Positions 17,612-26,744 of a DNA stretch of 64,000 bases are shown piece by piece. Each line of letters starts with the position of its first letter. Position 1 is the first letter of the stretch. The stretch is from Marinicella marina (GTDB taxonomy: Bacteria > Pseudomonadota > Gammaproteobacteria > Xanthomonadales > Marinicellaceae), in assembly GCF_030065545.1 (NCBI RefSeq), contig NZ_JASJNC010000002.1, positions 248,001 to 312,000 on the forward strand, read 5' to 3'. Made by a program: the position numbers and the translations under genes. A model generated the notes under the pieces. It worked only from the letters and a program-made list of their open reading frames with translations. It made no database searches and was not told where the DNA came from.

Positions 17612-18835
17612 TCAGACAGGATCGAACAATTGGTGCACGTGTTCAAAGGGGCCGGTTACTTCATAGGTAATACCCAAGTTACCATTTTTTGAAGGGCCTC
17701 GTTGGGAATTGAAGTACATGCGTTTGCCATCCGCGGTAAAAGCCACACCGGTGATTTCAGACTTGTCTTGGTTTTCAATTTGTAACAACGGCGCGGCAAC
17801 CCCATCTTCTGAGAGCAATACAATTTGCATGTCACCACCGTCCTCACACACATACAAAATGCCGTTGTTATCAACAGTGATGTTATCCACGCCGGAAAGT
17901 ACGGGGTAGGGTGTGGTGGCCAGATCATAAATGACTTTGATGGTTTGGTTGTCTAAATCCACTGACCAAATGCGGTTGTCTCCTTTGGTAGAAAAATACA
18001 CGAAACCAGCAAAATACCACAAGCCTTCGCCGCCATTGAAAATGGTCGATGCCGGTACTTGGTGGCGGGTTTCTTGTTGTGGTTTTACTGGGTTGGGTTG
18101 GGGCACATCGTGCCAAGTGAGTTTGGCATCGCCCTTGAAAACATCGCCTTGTACTTCAGCCACTTGTAATTGGCCGCCTTCGTAACTGGGATAATTGGGT
18201 AAGACAGTGCGGTAAAAGCGGCCATCCTTTTCATCTTCAGTCAGGTAAATGGCTCGGTTGATTGGGTCAACCGCACAGGCTTCGTGTTCAAACGAGCCCA
18301 AACAATCAACCGGCTTGGCTGAATTGTTACCATACGGGTCACACTCCCAAACCTTGCCATAGGGTACTTCTTCAGCTGACAACCAGGTGTTCCATGGGGT
18401 TTTACCGCCAGCGCAGTTATATAAGGTATGGTCTAAAATTCGGTAGGCATCGATGACTTCGCCTTGGACATTGAACTTCAGCGCACCCACACCACCGGTT
18501 TTACTTTCTTCGTTACAGGCATAAATCCAACCGCCTAAATTGTTACGGCTGAAATCTTGATAAACAGCGCCACCATCAGGTTTTTCGTGCCAAAGATAAT
18601 TTGAGTTTTTAGTGGGTGCTGCGCCTTCTACCGCGACAATCCTTGATTTGAAACCATAGGGCAGGCGCATGCCATTTTCGTCGGCAGGCATCAAATGCAT
18701 GATGCTTGCATCAGTTTTCTTTTTGGCCGCCGCGATTTTTGGCAGGGCCAAGGTCAAAGCGGATATCTTCAGGGCGTTGGTGACAAAACTTCTTCGATCA
18801 GGCATGGCATTGTAGGTATTGTTTTTAGGGGTCAC
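17612..18835 (-). CDS. PhoX-like (DUF839) protein, Tat-exported
   Basis: The protein is a beta-propeller-type DUF839/PhoX-family protein of 407 aa if it starts at GTG 18835, or 397 aa from ATG 18805; neither has a good ribosome site. Either start keeps the twin-arginine signal PDRRSFVTNALKISAL. Recognisable stretches are GSFEHEACAVDP near residue 178, GEGLWYFAGFVYFSTKGD near 267, and VCEDGGDMQI near 328. PhoX enzymes are calcium/iron phosphatases, but many DUF839 proteins have no shown activity, so phosphatase function is only possible. It is a single gene between the convergent GNAT and hemW. Confidence 0.75.
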   Translation of the reverse strand: MTPKNNTYNAMPDRRSFVTNALKISALTLALPKIAAAKKKTDASIMHLMPADENGMRLPYGFKSRIVAVEGAAPTKNSNYLWHEKPDGGAVYQDFSRNNLGGWIYACNEESKTGGVGALKFNVQGEVIDAYRILDHTLYNCAGGKTPWNTWLSAEEVPYGKVWECDPYGNNSAKPVDCLGSFEHEACAVDPINRAIYLTEDEKDGRFYRTVLPNYPSYEGGQLQVAEVQGDVFKGDAKLTWHDVPQPNPVKPQQETRHQVPASTIFNGGEGLWYFAGFVYFSTKGDNRIWSVDLDNQTIKVIYDLATTPYPVLSGVDNITVDNNGILYVCEDGGDMQIVLLSEDGVAAPLLQIENQDKSEITGVAFTADGKRMYFNSQRGPSKNGNLGITYEVTGPFEHVHQLFDPV

Positions 18836-18879
18836 ATTTTACTGAAGTTTTGTGAAAAGCCCATTAAAAGCGCTGATTT

Positions 18880-20037
18880 TTAAATGAATTTTTGTAGTAT
18901 TTCATCACTCATCAGAAAGCCAGCGGGTGTCAGTTCAAACTTTGCGTCATCCAGTTGGTACCATTCAGCCGGAACCTCTCTAAGAAAACAATCCTTCAGT
19001 GCCTGTGGGTCCAGCCCAGTGACGCGGCGGTACTTGTCCCAAGTGAAAGCCTGTTTCAGCCGCAGTGAATTCAATAAAAACTCAAAAGGCAAAGTTTTTT
19101 CATCCAAGATGCGGGTGTCAACAATGCGTTTATCACTGGCAGCATGTTTGAGATAACTTTGTGGGTGTTTTTGTTTGATTTGGCGTTGAATGCTACTGTC
19201 ATGGCCCATGGTGATTTTGCTGTGAGCACCTGCACCGATGCCTAAATAATCACCGAATTGCCAATAATTCAGGTTGTGTTCGCTGCGCTGCTTGTCTTTG
19301 GCATAAGCCGAGACTTCATACTGCTCAAAACCATGGGCCGACAGTATTTCCTGGCCTTGCAAGAACATCTCGTATTGCAATTCCATGTCTGGCAGATGCG
19401 CTGGTGTTTTGTGCGCAAACAAAGTATTGGGTTCAATGGTCAATTGGTAATAAGAAACGTGAGTGGGTTCTAACTCAAGCAGTCGCAACAAATCATCCTC
19501 GGCCGCTTTCAAGGTCTGTAGCGGCAGGCCAAACATCATGTCTAAATTGAAATTTTCATAGCCTGCTGCCACCGCGGCTTTGACCGCTTCTTTGGCTTGG
19601 CTGCTGTTATGGATTCGGCCCAAACTAAGTAACTGTTTATCATCTAACGATTGAATGCCAAAGGACAGGCGGTTGATGCCGGCGGCTAAGTAACCGTCAA
19701 AGGCATCAAACTCTTGGCTGCCAGGGTTGGCTTCCATAGTCACTTCAGCATCGGGGCGCAGGGGCAATAAAGCACGAATTTGTTGCATCAATTGTTGCAT
19801 GGCTTTGGCTGAAAACAAGCTGGGTGTACCACCACCCATGAAAATGGTATTCACCGGGCGACCCCAAACTTGCGGCAAGTCTTGTTGCAAGTCTTGTATG
19901 AGGGCTTGTATGTAATCACCTTCTGGTAAGTTGTTTTGTTGCCCATGCTTCATGGCATGTGAATTAAAATCACAATAAGGGCACTTTTTAACACACCATG
20001 GAAAGTGGATATAGAGACTGAGTTTGGGAGGAATCAT
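18880..20037 (-). CDS. hemW: Radical SAM heme chaperone HemW
   Basis: This 385-aa cytoplasmic radical-SAM protein has the cluster motif HFPWCVKKCPYCDF near residue 11 (C-x3-C-x2-C). The GGGTPSLF motif lies near 68 and YYQLTIEPNTLF near 196. It has the HemW-type C-terminal domain and lacks the extra N-terminal region of true oxygen-independent coproporphyrinogen oxidase HemN. Many genomes mislabel it as that enzyme. It overlaps rdgB by 4 bp in an rph-rdgB-hemW operon. Confidence 0.92.
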   Translation of the reverse strand: MIPPKLSLYIHFPWCVKKCPYCDFNSHAMKHGQQNNLPEGDYIQALIQDLQQDLPQVWGRPVNTIFMGGGTPSLFSAKAMQQLMQQIRALLPLRPDAEVTMEANPGSQEFDAFDGYLAAGINRLSFGIQSLDDKQLLSLGRIHNSSQAKEAVKAAVAAGYENFNLDMMFGLPLQTLKAAEDDLLRLLELEPTHVSYYQLTIEPNTLFAHKTPAHLPDMELQYEMFLQGQEILSAHGFEQYEVSAYAKDKQRSEHNLNYWQFGDYLGIGAGAHSKITMGHDSSIQRQIKQKHPQSYLKHAASDKRIVDTRILDEKTLPFEFLLNSLRLKQAFTWDKYRRVTGLDPQALKDCFLREVPAEWYQLDDAKFELTPAGFLMSDEILQKFI

Positions 20038-20639
20038 GCCTGTAATGTAGCAGCCAGCAAAGGTTCAATTTGTTGAATGGCTTGTGCGCGGTGAGAAACT
20101 TGTTGTTTGATGGATTTTGGTAGTTCGGCGGCTGTACACTGGTGTGATGCCAGGTAAAAGATGGGGTCATAGCCAAAACCACCGCCACCCAATGCCTCAT
20201 TGGCAATACTGCCTTGCCAGATGCCTTTGGCAATGATGGGATCAGGATCTTGGTGGTGACGCATGTATACCAAACAACAGAAAAAATGCGCGGAGCGATT
20301 TTCAATGCCGCGCATGTTTTCAAGCAACAGGTTCAGGTTATCCAAATCACTGGCGCCTGTGCCGGCGTAACGTGCCGAATAAACACCCGGTTGGCCGTTC
20401 AGTGCTGGTACGATCAGGCCTGAATCATCGGCCAAAGCCGGCAAGCCACTGAGTCTGCTGGCATGGCGTGCTTTGATGGTGGCGTTCTCAACAAAAGTGG
20501 TGCCGGTCTCTGCCACCTCATACTCCGCGGTTTTGGGTTGCGCTGATAATTCGAGGTTTAAATTTTCAAAGGCGTCTTTGAACTCTTTGAGTTTGCCGAC
20601 ATTACCACTGGCCAGTATGATTTTTTTTGTTTGATTCAT
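20034..20639 (-). CDS. rdgB: XTP/dITP pyrophosphatase RdgB
   Basis: This 201-aa house-cleaning nucleotidase hydrolyses non-canonical purine triphosphates (dITP, XTP). It has the N-terminal substrate loop LASGNVGKLKEF, the metal site ALADDSGLIVPAL near residue 69, and GGFGYDPIFY near 150. It starts one base after the rph stop and overlaps hemW by 4 bp, the usual rph-rdgB-hemW order in Gammaproteobacteria. Confidence 0.95.
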   Translation of the reverse strand: MNQTKKIILASGNVGKLKEFKDAFENLNLELSAQPKTAEYEVAETGTTFVENATIKARHASRLSGLPALADDSGLIVPALNGQPGVYSARYAGTGASDLDNLNLLLENMRGIENRSAHFFCCLVYMRHHQDPDPIIAKGIWQGSIANEALGGGGFGYDPIFYLASHQCTAAELPKSIKQQVSHRAQAIQQIEPLLAATLQA

Positions 20640-21356
20640 TTATTCATTCAATGCGGTTTGTTGAGCCACAATCAATTCGTTGATGCCCTTTTCTGCCAAA
20701 TCAAGCAGCGAGTTCAGTTCATCGCGTCGAAACGCGTGGCCTTCTGCCGTGCCTTGTACTTCAATGAAGTGTCCACCATCGTTCATCACCACATTCATGT
20801 CTGTCTCGGCATTAGAATCCTCTGGGTAATCCAAATCCAACACCGGCTGGTCATTGTAAATACCCACTGAGACGGCGGCGATGGCGCCATGAATGGGGTT
20901 CTTTTTTAAATGGCCAGATTTAAGCATCGAGTCGACTGCATCGCACATCGCCACATAAGCACCGGTGATGGATGCTGTGCGGGTGCCGCCATCGGCCTGT
21001 ATCACATCACAATCTACCGTGATGATGCGTTCACCCAATGCTTTTAAATCAACCACAGCACGCAATGACCGTGCAATCAGCCTTTGTATTTCCAAAGTCC
21101 GACCGCCTTGTTTACCACGGGCTGCTTCGCGACCCATCCTTGAATGGGTAGAGCGTGGTAACATGCCGTATTCTGCGGTCACCCAGCCTTGACCTTTGCC
21201 CCGCAGCCAACCGGGCACTTTGTCTTCTATGCTGGCATTGCACAAGACTTTGGTGTTGCCACAAGAAATCATCACCGAGCCCTCGGCGTGCATGGTGAAG
21301 TTGCGTTCGATTGAAATGCGGCGCATTTCGTCGTTGTTGCGTTTGGATGGTCGCAT
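20640..21356 (-). CDS. rph: Ribonuclease PH
   Basis: This 238-aa phosphorolytic 3'-5' exoribonuclease trims tRNA 3' ends. It shows the family sequence from [18 protein letters not shown] to the catalytic region [18 protein letters not shown] near residue 115. The length is full for the family, so there is no truncating frameshift as in E. coli K-12. It is the first gene of rph-rdgB-hemW. Confidence 0.96.
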   Translation of the reverse strand: MRPSKRNNDEMRRISIERNFTMHAEGSVMISCGNTKVLCNASIEDKVPGWLRGKGQGWVTAEYGMLPRSTHSRMGREAARGKQGGRTLEIQRLIARSLRAVVDLKALGERIITVDCDVIQADGGTRTASITGAYVAMCDAVDSMLKSGHLKKNPIHGAIAAVSVGIYNDQPVLDLDYPEDSNAETDMNVVMNDGGHFIEVQGTAEGHAFRRDELNSLLDLAEKGINELIVAQQTALNE

Positions 21357-21606
21357 AAGTACCTGATGGTTTTAAAAATGGTATTTTAACAGTTCACTCA
21401 TTGAAGTTTTTGTTTATTGGTGGATTCCATGACACAAAAAAATGTCGGTTCCAATGGCTTATCTGGGCTTGGCTTGACCTTTGATGGTCGGAAATGAGTT
21501 TAGATGAAATGTGATGCCGTGCCGCTTTCTCAGAACCACATTGGCAAAAAGGTGATTAATTGATTTCTTTTTGCTAAGATAATTACTTTAAAAATTTGAG
21601 CATGTT

Positions 21607-22011
21607 ATGTTTTTTGTATTTGTTTTAACTCTGATTGTTCTGGGCACTTTGGCGGCTTCTGATCGCATCATGAAAATGGCTCCAGCCACCAAAGACTTAA
21701 TCACGTTCTTGAAACAGTCAGAGGGATGGATAGGGATCGTTTCGGTCTTCTTGGGTGGCTTTTGGGTATTCCGCGTTTTGTGGTACATCAAATACTTTAA
21801 CTTCGGCTTTTTCTTGGCCCTGATTGGTGCTGTGACCATGTTTTTATTGGGTGTGTTGTATTCACAAACCCTGTTGCGTCAATGGTCAAGTAAAAACAGT
21901 GGCGCCACCGATGCGTTGAACAAGGTGGTTGATAAAGCCGCACCAATCAAAGAAACGCTGGGTCTGGTGGCGTTGATAGTGGCGATATTACTGATTGTCA
22001 GAAGTATCTAA
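21607..22011 (+). CDS. Small integral membrane protein of unknown function
   Basis: This 134-aa protein has four likely transmembrane segments: residues about 1-17, 41-60, 66-87, and 113-132. A charged loop between the third and fourth holds RQWSSKNSGATDALNKVVDKA. I do not recognise the family. It is followed 40 bp later by a TPR protein with a signal sequence, and the two could be one transcription unit. No enzymatic motif is visible. Confidence 0.65.
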   Translation: MFFVFVLTLIVLGTLAASDRIMKMAPATKDLITFLKQSEGWIGIVSVFLGGFWVFRVLWYIKYFNFGFFLALIGAVTMFLLGVLYSQTLLRQWSSKNSGATDALNKVVDKAAPIKETLGLVALIVAILLIVRSI

Positions 22012-22051
22012 GTAAAAATATCACTGAATTCACGCAGGTCGATTAGAAAAG

Positions 22052-22753
22052 ATGAAACTTCAGCTATGGAGTTTCTTGGTGAACACCAGCAAATTTTTAC
22101 TGCTGGTGTTGCTTTTCAGCAATCCGGCATGGGCTTGTCTGAACAAAATATACCCCATCGACATGGATGGTTTGTTGGCTGAAAACAAAGAAAAAGAATT
22201 AAGATATATAAAAGGAATAAACAATGCTGTTGATCTAATTATCGCAGGTCAAAGTCAAAAAGCCATTGAAGTTTTAACTGCATTAGAGAAGGACAGTCCG
22301 GGTCGTTATGAAACAGCAAGTAATTTGGGAACAGCCTATGAGTTAGATGGCCTACTCGATGATGCTTTGATTTGGATAAAAAAGGGTATCAAGATAAATC
22401 CTGATTCACATGATGGTACCGAGTGGCTACATTATGAGATTATAAAAGCAAAACAAAACTTAAGATTAAATTCAGATTGGCTCAATGACAATTCAATTAT
22501 TGATTTAAATGCTGTAGATTCTGGCAAGGCAATGAATGGGTTGGTCTATCAGCTGGGTGAAAGAACAAAGTTTGTCAGTCCACCCAACTCTATTGTTGCT
22601 GATCTTTTTTATTTAATGGGACTGATTCATCACAATGAGGAAAACTTGTTTTTGCGAGACAAGGCTTTCAAGCAATCACTGAAATATAGCCAATTAAGAG
22701 AAGAAAAAATTAAACTAATAAAAAGAAAAGAAATGTTGCGATTACAGCTTTAG
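22052..22753 (+). CDS. Exported TPR-repeat protein
   Basis: This 233-aa protein has an N-terminal signal segment ending NPAWAC; the Cys directly after a possible cleavage site makes a lipoprotein possible but the lipobox is poor. The mature part contains a TPR-like helix-turn-helix array around residues 60-130 (ASNLGTAYELDGLLDDAL; IKKGIKINPDSHD), followed by a Lys-rich helical C-terminus. Such repeats mediate protein contacts in the envelope. It lies just after the small membrane protein and before a strong bidirectional terminator. Its partner is unknown. Confidence 0.65.
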   Translation: MKLQLWSFLVNTSKFLLLVLLFSNPAWACLNKIYPIDMDGLLAENKEKELRYIKGINNAVDLIIAGQSQKAIEVLTALEKDSPGRYETASNLGTAYELDGLLDDALIWIKKGIKINPDSHDGTEWLHYEIIKAKQNLRLNSDWLNDNSIIDLNAVDSGKAMNGLVYQLGERTKFVSPPNSIVADLFYLMGLIHHNEENLFLRDKAFKQSLKYSQLREEKIKLIKRKEMLRLQL

Positions 22754-22818
22754 CAACCCAATGCGTTGTTATTCATTGTCAGAAGTATCTGATAAACTCT
22801 GTTGAATTTTGAACACTG

Positions 22819-22846
22819 AAAAAACCTGCTTTATAGTGGGTTTTTT
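22819..22846. terminator. Bidirectional terminator between convergent genes
   Basis: A hairpin with A-rich left arm (AAAAAACC) and T-rich right arm (GGTTTTTT), extended by G-U pairs, separates the TPR gene (plus) from the small minus-strand gene at 22862. T runs follow on both strands, so it can serve both. Confidence 0.75.
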
Positions 22847-22861
22847 TGCGCTTGATTTCTT

Positions 22862-23062
22862 TCAATGACTGTTTGCATCAAATCCTTTGGCTTTTCTTAA
22901 ATCCTTGATTTGATTCAAAGTCTCTTGATACGCTTTTGATTGGTTGCCTGTGGAAAAACTCAATGCCACCAACTTTCTTTGTAAATTTTTAATGGCGGCA
23001 TTTTTTTCAGGGTTGATATCAATGGTTTTGTGTAGCTTGGGTGATTCTATGATGTGGGTCAT
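22862..23062 (-). CDS. Small helical protein, paralogue of the one at 28417
   Basis: This 66-aa, charged, probably cytoplasmic protein has two predicted helices (about 20-35 and 42-60) around a short SFSTGNQ turn. The central pattern LQRKLVALSF-x(n)-QIKDLRKAKG parallels LQKEMVRLSF-x(n)-KINYLRDYL in the small protein encoded at 28417-28635, so the two appear to be paralogues. Function is unknown. The N-terminus is different and carries a stretch IESPKLHKTIDINPEKN. Its coding status rests largely on that similarity and on the shared terminator. Confidence 0.6.
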   Translation of the reverse strand: MTHIIESPKLHKTIDINPEKNAAIKNLQRKLVALSFSTGNQSKAYQETLNQIKDLRKAKGFDANSH

Positions 23063-23236
23063 GTTATGAGTCTCATGTTAATTAATGGATAGATGAATCA
23101 GCAGTCTGAACATGAGTCCATATTAATTGCAACATGTCACAAATCAATCACAAAACAGTGAATTTACCGTAACAACATCAGGCTCCAAACCTGAATCAAT
23201 ATTTTCAAAAGCCCCAATCTCAGTGAATAAAGGATT

Positions 23237-24502
23237 TCACTGCCAAGCTTCAATCACCGCTTTGAAATGACTTAAGAAGTCATTGGTTTGATAGGCATCC
23301 AAGGCACGGTGGTCGATGGTTAGGCTGATATAGCACATGGGCTTGATCACCATCATGTCTTGGCCGTTGTGCTCTTCAACCACCACCCTTTTTTCCATTT
23401 TACCCAAACCCAGAATGGCTGACTGGGGTTGGTTAATGATGATTGGCGTGGCAACCAAGGAGCCCGATACACCATGGTTCGAAATGGTGAAGGTGCCGCC
23501 TTGGACTTCTTTCTGGCTGAGCTGATTATTCCTGGCTTTATCAGTCAATCGAGTCAACTCAGCAGCGATTTGCATCAGGTTCATGTTTTGCGCTTGTTGA
23601 ATCACTGGCACGATCAAACCATCATCACCCAGCGCGGTACCAAAGCCTAAGTTAACATGTTTGAAGACTTCTAAGCCATGCTCATGGAATTGCGAGTTGA
23701 TTTTGGGCTGGTGTTTGATGGCTTGGACCGCAGCTGCAACAAAATAGGCGGTAAAAGTCAGTTTCACGCCTTGGTCTGCAAATGCTTGTTTGTGTGACTT
23801 GCGGTGTTTGATGATGGCACTCAAATCTAAGTCAAACACTGAAGTCACGTGCGGTGCAGTTTGTACACTGTGTTGCATATGCTCCGCGATGATTTTGCGC
23901 ATTTGCGTGTGTGGAATGATTTCACTGCCAGCTGCCGTGGGTTCAACCTGTGCTGCCAGTGCGGGTGCCGCAGTGGCGTGATCATTTGGGCTGGTCGCCA
24001 GGTATGCCTTGATGTCACGTGAGGTGATGCGGTGGTTTTTACCACTGCCTTGGATTTGATTGAGGTCGATGTTGTGTTGTTGGCTCAAACGCCGAACTGC
24101 TGGGCTTATGAAGGTAGAAGGAGGATTGGGTAACCCAGCAGTCGGGTCCTTACGAGGTAAATCGATTGAAACATTATTTGGAGTTGTTTCGGCCCTGTCT
24201 TCTAAATTTGTATCAGTTTTTATTTCGTTCGAGGGGTTGGACACGCCTGTTTCATCAATAGTTCCCAATATTTTATTTTCTTCTGCCGGTTCACCTTCTA
24301 ACACCAATTTTTCATGTAATACACCATCTACGGGAGCCACCACTTCCATCATTACTTTGTCCGTTTCTAATTCAATGATGGGCTCATCTTTAACCACTTG
24401 CTCACCGGTTCTTTTGAGCCATTGGGCGACGGTGGCTTGGGTGCCTTCGGTTTGATCGGCTGAAAGTTTGATGTCAACCAATTTCATTTCTTTATCACTC
24501 AT
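23237..24502 (-). CDS. Dihydrolipoamide acyltransferase, E2 of a 2-oxoacid dehydrogenase
   Basis: This 421-aa E2 component has three parts in order: one lipoyl domain with the modified Lys in ELETDKVMMEV near residue 49; a peripheral subunit-binding domain, FISPAVRRLSQQHNIDLNQI near 130; and a C-terminal catalytic acyltransferase domain with DHRALDAY near 397. The usual H-x3-D-G motif reads D-A here. It overlaps the upstream E1 gene by 4 bp. The E1 fusion and the Lrp-type regulator suggest a branched-chain 2-oxoacid dehydrogenase rather than the pyruvate or 2-oxoglutarate complex. No E3 gene is nearby. Confidence 0.87.
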   Translation of the reverse strand: MSDKEMKLVDIKLSADQTEGTQATVAQWLKRTGEQVVKDEPIIELETDKVMMEVVAPVDGVLHEKLVLEGEPAEENKILGTIDETGVSNPSNEIKTDTNLEDRAETTPNNVSIDLPRKDPTAGLPNPPSTFISPAVRRLSQQHNIDLNQIQGSGKNHRITSRDIKAYLATSPNDHATAAPALAAQVEPTAAGSEIIPHTQMRKIIAEHMQHSVQTAPHVTSVFDLDLSAIIKHRKSHKQAFADQGVKLTFTAYFVAAAVQAIKHQPKINSQFHEHGLEVFKHVNLGFGTALGDDGLIVPVIQQAQNMNLMQIAAELTRLTDKARNNQLSQKEVQGGTFTISNHGVSGSLVATPIIINQPQSAILGLGKMEKRVVVEEHNGQDMMVIKPMCYISLTIDHRALDAYQTNDFLSHFKAVIEAWQ

Positions 24503-26610
24503 ACTTGATCCAATTCAATGATACGTGCTGCAATGCTGTCAGGGTTAGGCAGGGCATGCTCCATCAAACGTGGATCATGTGGGTTACCGATGTCGGCTGT
24601 TGCCAGTCGCTCGATCGGTGCATCCAAATAAAAGAAGGCTTCTTTGGCCAATACCGCCGCAATTTCAGCGCCAAAACCAGCCGATATGTTGTCCTCATGC
24701 ACAATCAAGCAACGCCCTGTTCTTTTCACTGATTCTAACACCATCTCTTTGTCCCATGGGCGCAAGGTGCGTAAGTCAATTAAATCTGCATCGACACCCG
24801 TTTTTTCAATGGCGCTTTGACACATATGAACCATGCCGCCCCAGCTTACCACTGTCAGACGATCACCATTGAGTATCTTTTTACCTTGGCCAAAAGGAAT
24901 TATATATTGGTCACCCGGGTAAGGTCTGCGCGCCCACATGTGGTCAAGCATTTTGCGGTGTTCAAAAAAGATGCTGGGGTTGTTGTTGCGTAGGGCATAG
25001 CGCAGTAAGCCCACAGCATCCTCTGCATTTGAGGGCATGGCCACTTGCCAACCAATGGCGTGTACCCACTTGACTTCGGCGCATTGTGAGTGCCAAGGAT
25101 CACCACATCCAAAGTAACCACCTGCCATGCGCACCACCATGGGTGCTGCAAAACGGTTGTTGGTGCGCCAACGCATGGAGCCTGTTTCGTTCAATTGTTC
25201 TTCAGCTGGGTCGGCATATTTTCTGAATTGAATTTCAGGCACCGGTAACAATCCTGCCAAAGACAAACCAATAGACCGACCTATGATGCCTTCTTCAGAC
25301 AAACTGGTATCGAAAACTTGGGCTTCCCCATGTTTTTCTTGTAGTCCCAGTGTTACTGCATGAACACCCCCTTTGGCCCCCACATCTTCACCAAATACCA
25401 ACATTTTGTTGTTGTGAGTGAGTTCAAAATCTAAAGTTTTTCGAATGGCAGTGACCATGTTGATGCGGCCACCTTCAGCAATGACTTCAGTTGATGATGG
25501 TGGGAAGGTGGGGTTGTCTATATGTATGCCGCCTTGGGCTTGAAGTACAGGTTGGCCTGTATCATCCTGCTCTTCAAAAGCATGCTGCTCCACTTCAGTG
25601 GGCTCAGCGAAAGCTTGTTGGTCCACTTTTTGGTAGCTCGCATAACAATGGTCTTTCGCTTCTTGAGTCATCTTGTCCCACTCATTGGCGGTCAGGTGGT
25701 TGTTATCAATGAGGAATTTTTTTAATTTGGGTAAGGGGTCATGTTGTTTTTCAAACTCAATGCGATCATCGCTTTTGTAACTTTGGGTGTCCTGCGCCGA
25801 GTGGCCATTCAAGCGTGGCACGGTCAGTCGCAGTAATACCGGCTTGCGTTCTTTCCTGATGTGCTCGTTGGCTTGGCTGATCAATGCTGCAGCTTCTTGG
25901 GGGTTGGTGCCATCACCTGAAAGTATTTTTATGCCACGAAATGAGGCCAGGTTTTTGACAATGTTACCGCCTGGGGTTTGAAAGTGTGAGGGTACTGATA
26001 TGCCATAGCCGTTGTCTTCGATATAAAACAGCATCGGTAATTCCAAAGTGGTGGCCATGGTTAATGATGACCAAAAACCATTGGTGGCGACCGAGCCATC
26101 ACCTCCGAGTACCAAGCCCATCGCCTCATCCCATTCTGTATCATTCAAATGTTCACGGTGGTATTCAACCGCTTGGGCCCAACCGGCCACCGGTGTGTAT
26201 TGTGCGCCAACACCGCCAGACATGGGTAAAACGCAGGGACCATCATGATTAGGCTGGTTAAACACCACGCCAATGTCACGACCGTTTGAGAAACCACCTT
26301 GTTTCATCATGGTGGCTTGTAAAAACTGCTCAACGGGTAAGCCTAAAGATAACAACAGAGGTCTTGAGCGGTAATAGCCTGAGACCGCATCTTTCTTGCG
26401 GTTCAGTATCTGTCCCAACATGATTTGGGCCATATCATGTCCGCGGGCTGAAAATTGATACAAAACCTTTTTTTGTTTAACCAAGTCAAATTCTTCTAGG
26501 TCGTCCAACGCCCTAGATATGAGCACATCTTTGGCAATTTTTAACCAATCAAAAGTGTGTTCGGTGTTATCGGTGCTGGGCGAATCATCTTGGTTTTTAA
26601 ACAGCTGCAT
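24499..26610 (-). CDS. 2-oxoacid dehydrogenase E1, alpha-beta fusion
   Basis: This 703-aa polypeptide (from ATG 26610; an in-frame TTG lies 4 codons upstream) fuses both E1 subunits. The alpha half (about 1-350) contains the thiamine-diphosphate segment LGGDGSVATNGF near residue 176 and IEDNGYGISVPSHF near 202. The beta half (about 375-703) contains VFGEDVGAKGG near 395, followed by FRKYADPAEEQL near 455 and DLRTLRPWD near 608. The product would decarboxylate branched-chain or related 2-oxoacids and reductively acylate the E2 encoded next. Fused E1 enzymes occur in several bacterial groups. It is divergently transcribed from an Lrp-type regulator, as in bkd operons. Confidence 0.88.
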   Translation of the reverse strand: MQLFKNQDDSPSTDNTEHTFDWLKIAKDVLISRALDDLEEFDLVKQKKVLYQFSARGHDMAQIMLGQILNRKKDAVSGYYRSRPLLLSLGLPVEQFLQATMMKQGGFSNGRDIGVVFNQPNHDGPCVLPMSGGVGAQYTPVAGWAQAVEYHREHLNDTEWDEAMGLVLGGDGSVATNGFWSSLTMATTLELPMLFYIEDNGYGISVPSHFQTPGGNIVKNLASFRGIKILSGDGTNPQEAAALISQANEHIRKERKPVLLRLTVPRLNGHSAQDTQSYKSDDRIEFEKQHDPLPKLKKFLIDNNHLTANEWDKMTQEAKDHCYASYQKVDQQAFAEPTEVEQHAFEEQDDTGQPVLQAQGGIHIDNPTFPPSSTEVIAEGGRINMVTAIRKTLDFELTHNNKMLVFGEDVGAKGGVHAVTLGLQEKHGEAQVFDTSLSEEGIIGRSIGLSLAGLLPVPEIQFRKYADPAEEQLNETGSMRWRTNNRFAAPMVVRMAGGYFGCGDPWHSQCAEVKWVHAIGWQVAMPSNAEDAVGLLRYALRNNNPSIFFEHRKMLDHMWARRPYPGDQYIIPFGQGKKILNGDRLTVVSWGGMVHMCQSAIEKTGVDADLIDLRTLRPWDKEMVLESVKRTGRCLIVHEDNISAGFGAEIAAVLAKEAFFYLDAPIERLATADIGNPHDPRLMEHALPNPDSIAARIIELDQV

Positions 26611-26651
26611 GGTGAGACTCAATTTCAGGGGTGGATATTATCTTCTATTCA

Positions 26652-26683
26652 GCGCGAAATGTGTTTTCGATATATGCGCGAAA
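26652..26683. promoter_or_regulatory. Candidate operator in the E1 / Lrp-regulator divergent region
   Basis: The 134-bp gap contains two direct GCGCGAAA repeats 24 bp apart (26652 and 26676). Between and within them lies a perfect palindrome, CGAAA-tgtgt-TTTCG, at 26655-26669. The spacing is near two helical turns and the gap is AT-rich, as expected for Lrp-family binding. It is a candidate site only. Confidence 0.45.
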
Positions 26684-26744
26684 AATGTCTTATAAGCATA
26701 AATATTTCTTGAAAATATCAATTAATAAAATTAAATTGTTCTGT

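Noticed and set aside
24060-24455. A 131-codon plus-strand frame antisense to the E2 gene
   Set aside because: It lies fully inside the well-supported E2 coding region, across its linker, and has no ribosome site or recognisable motif.
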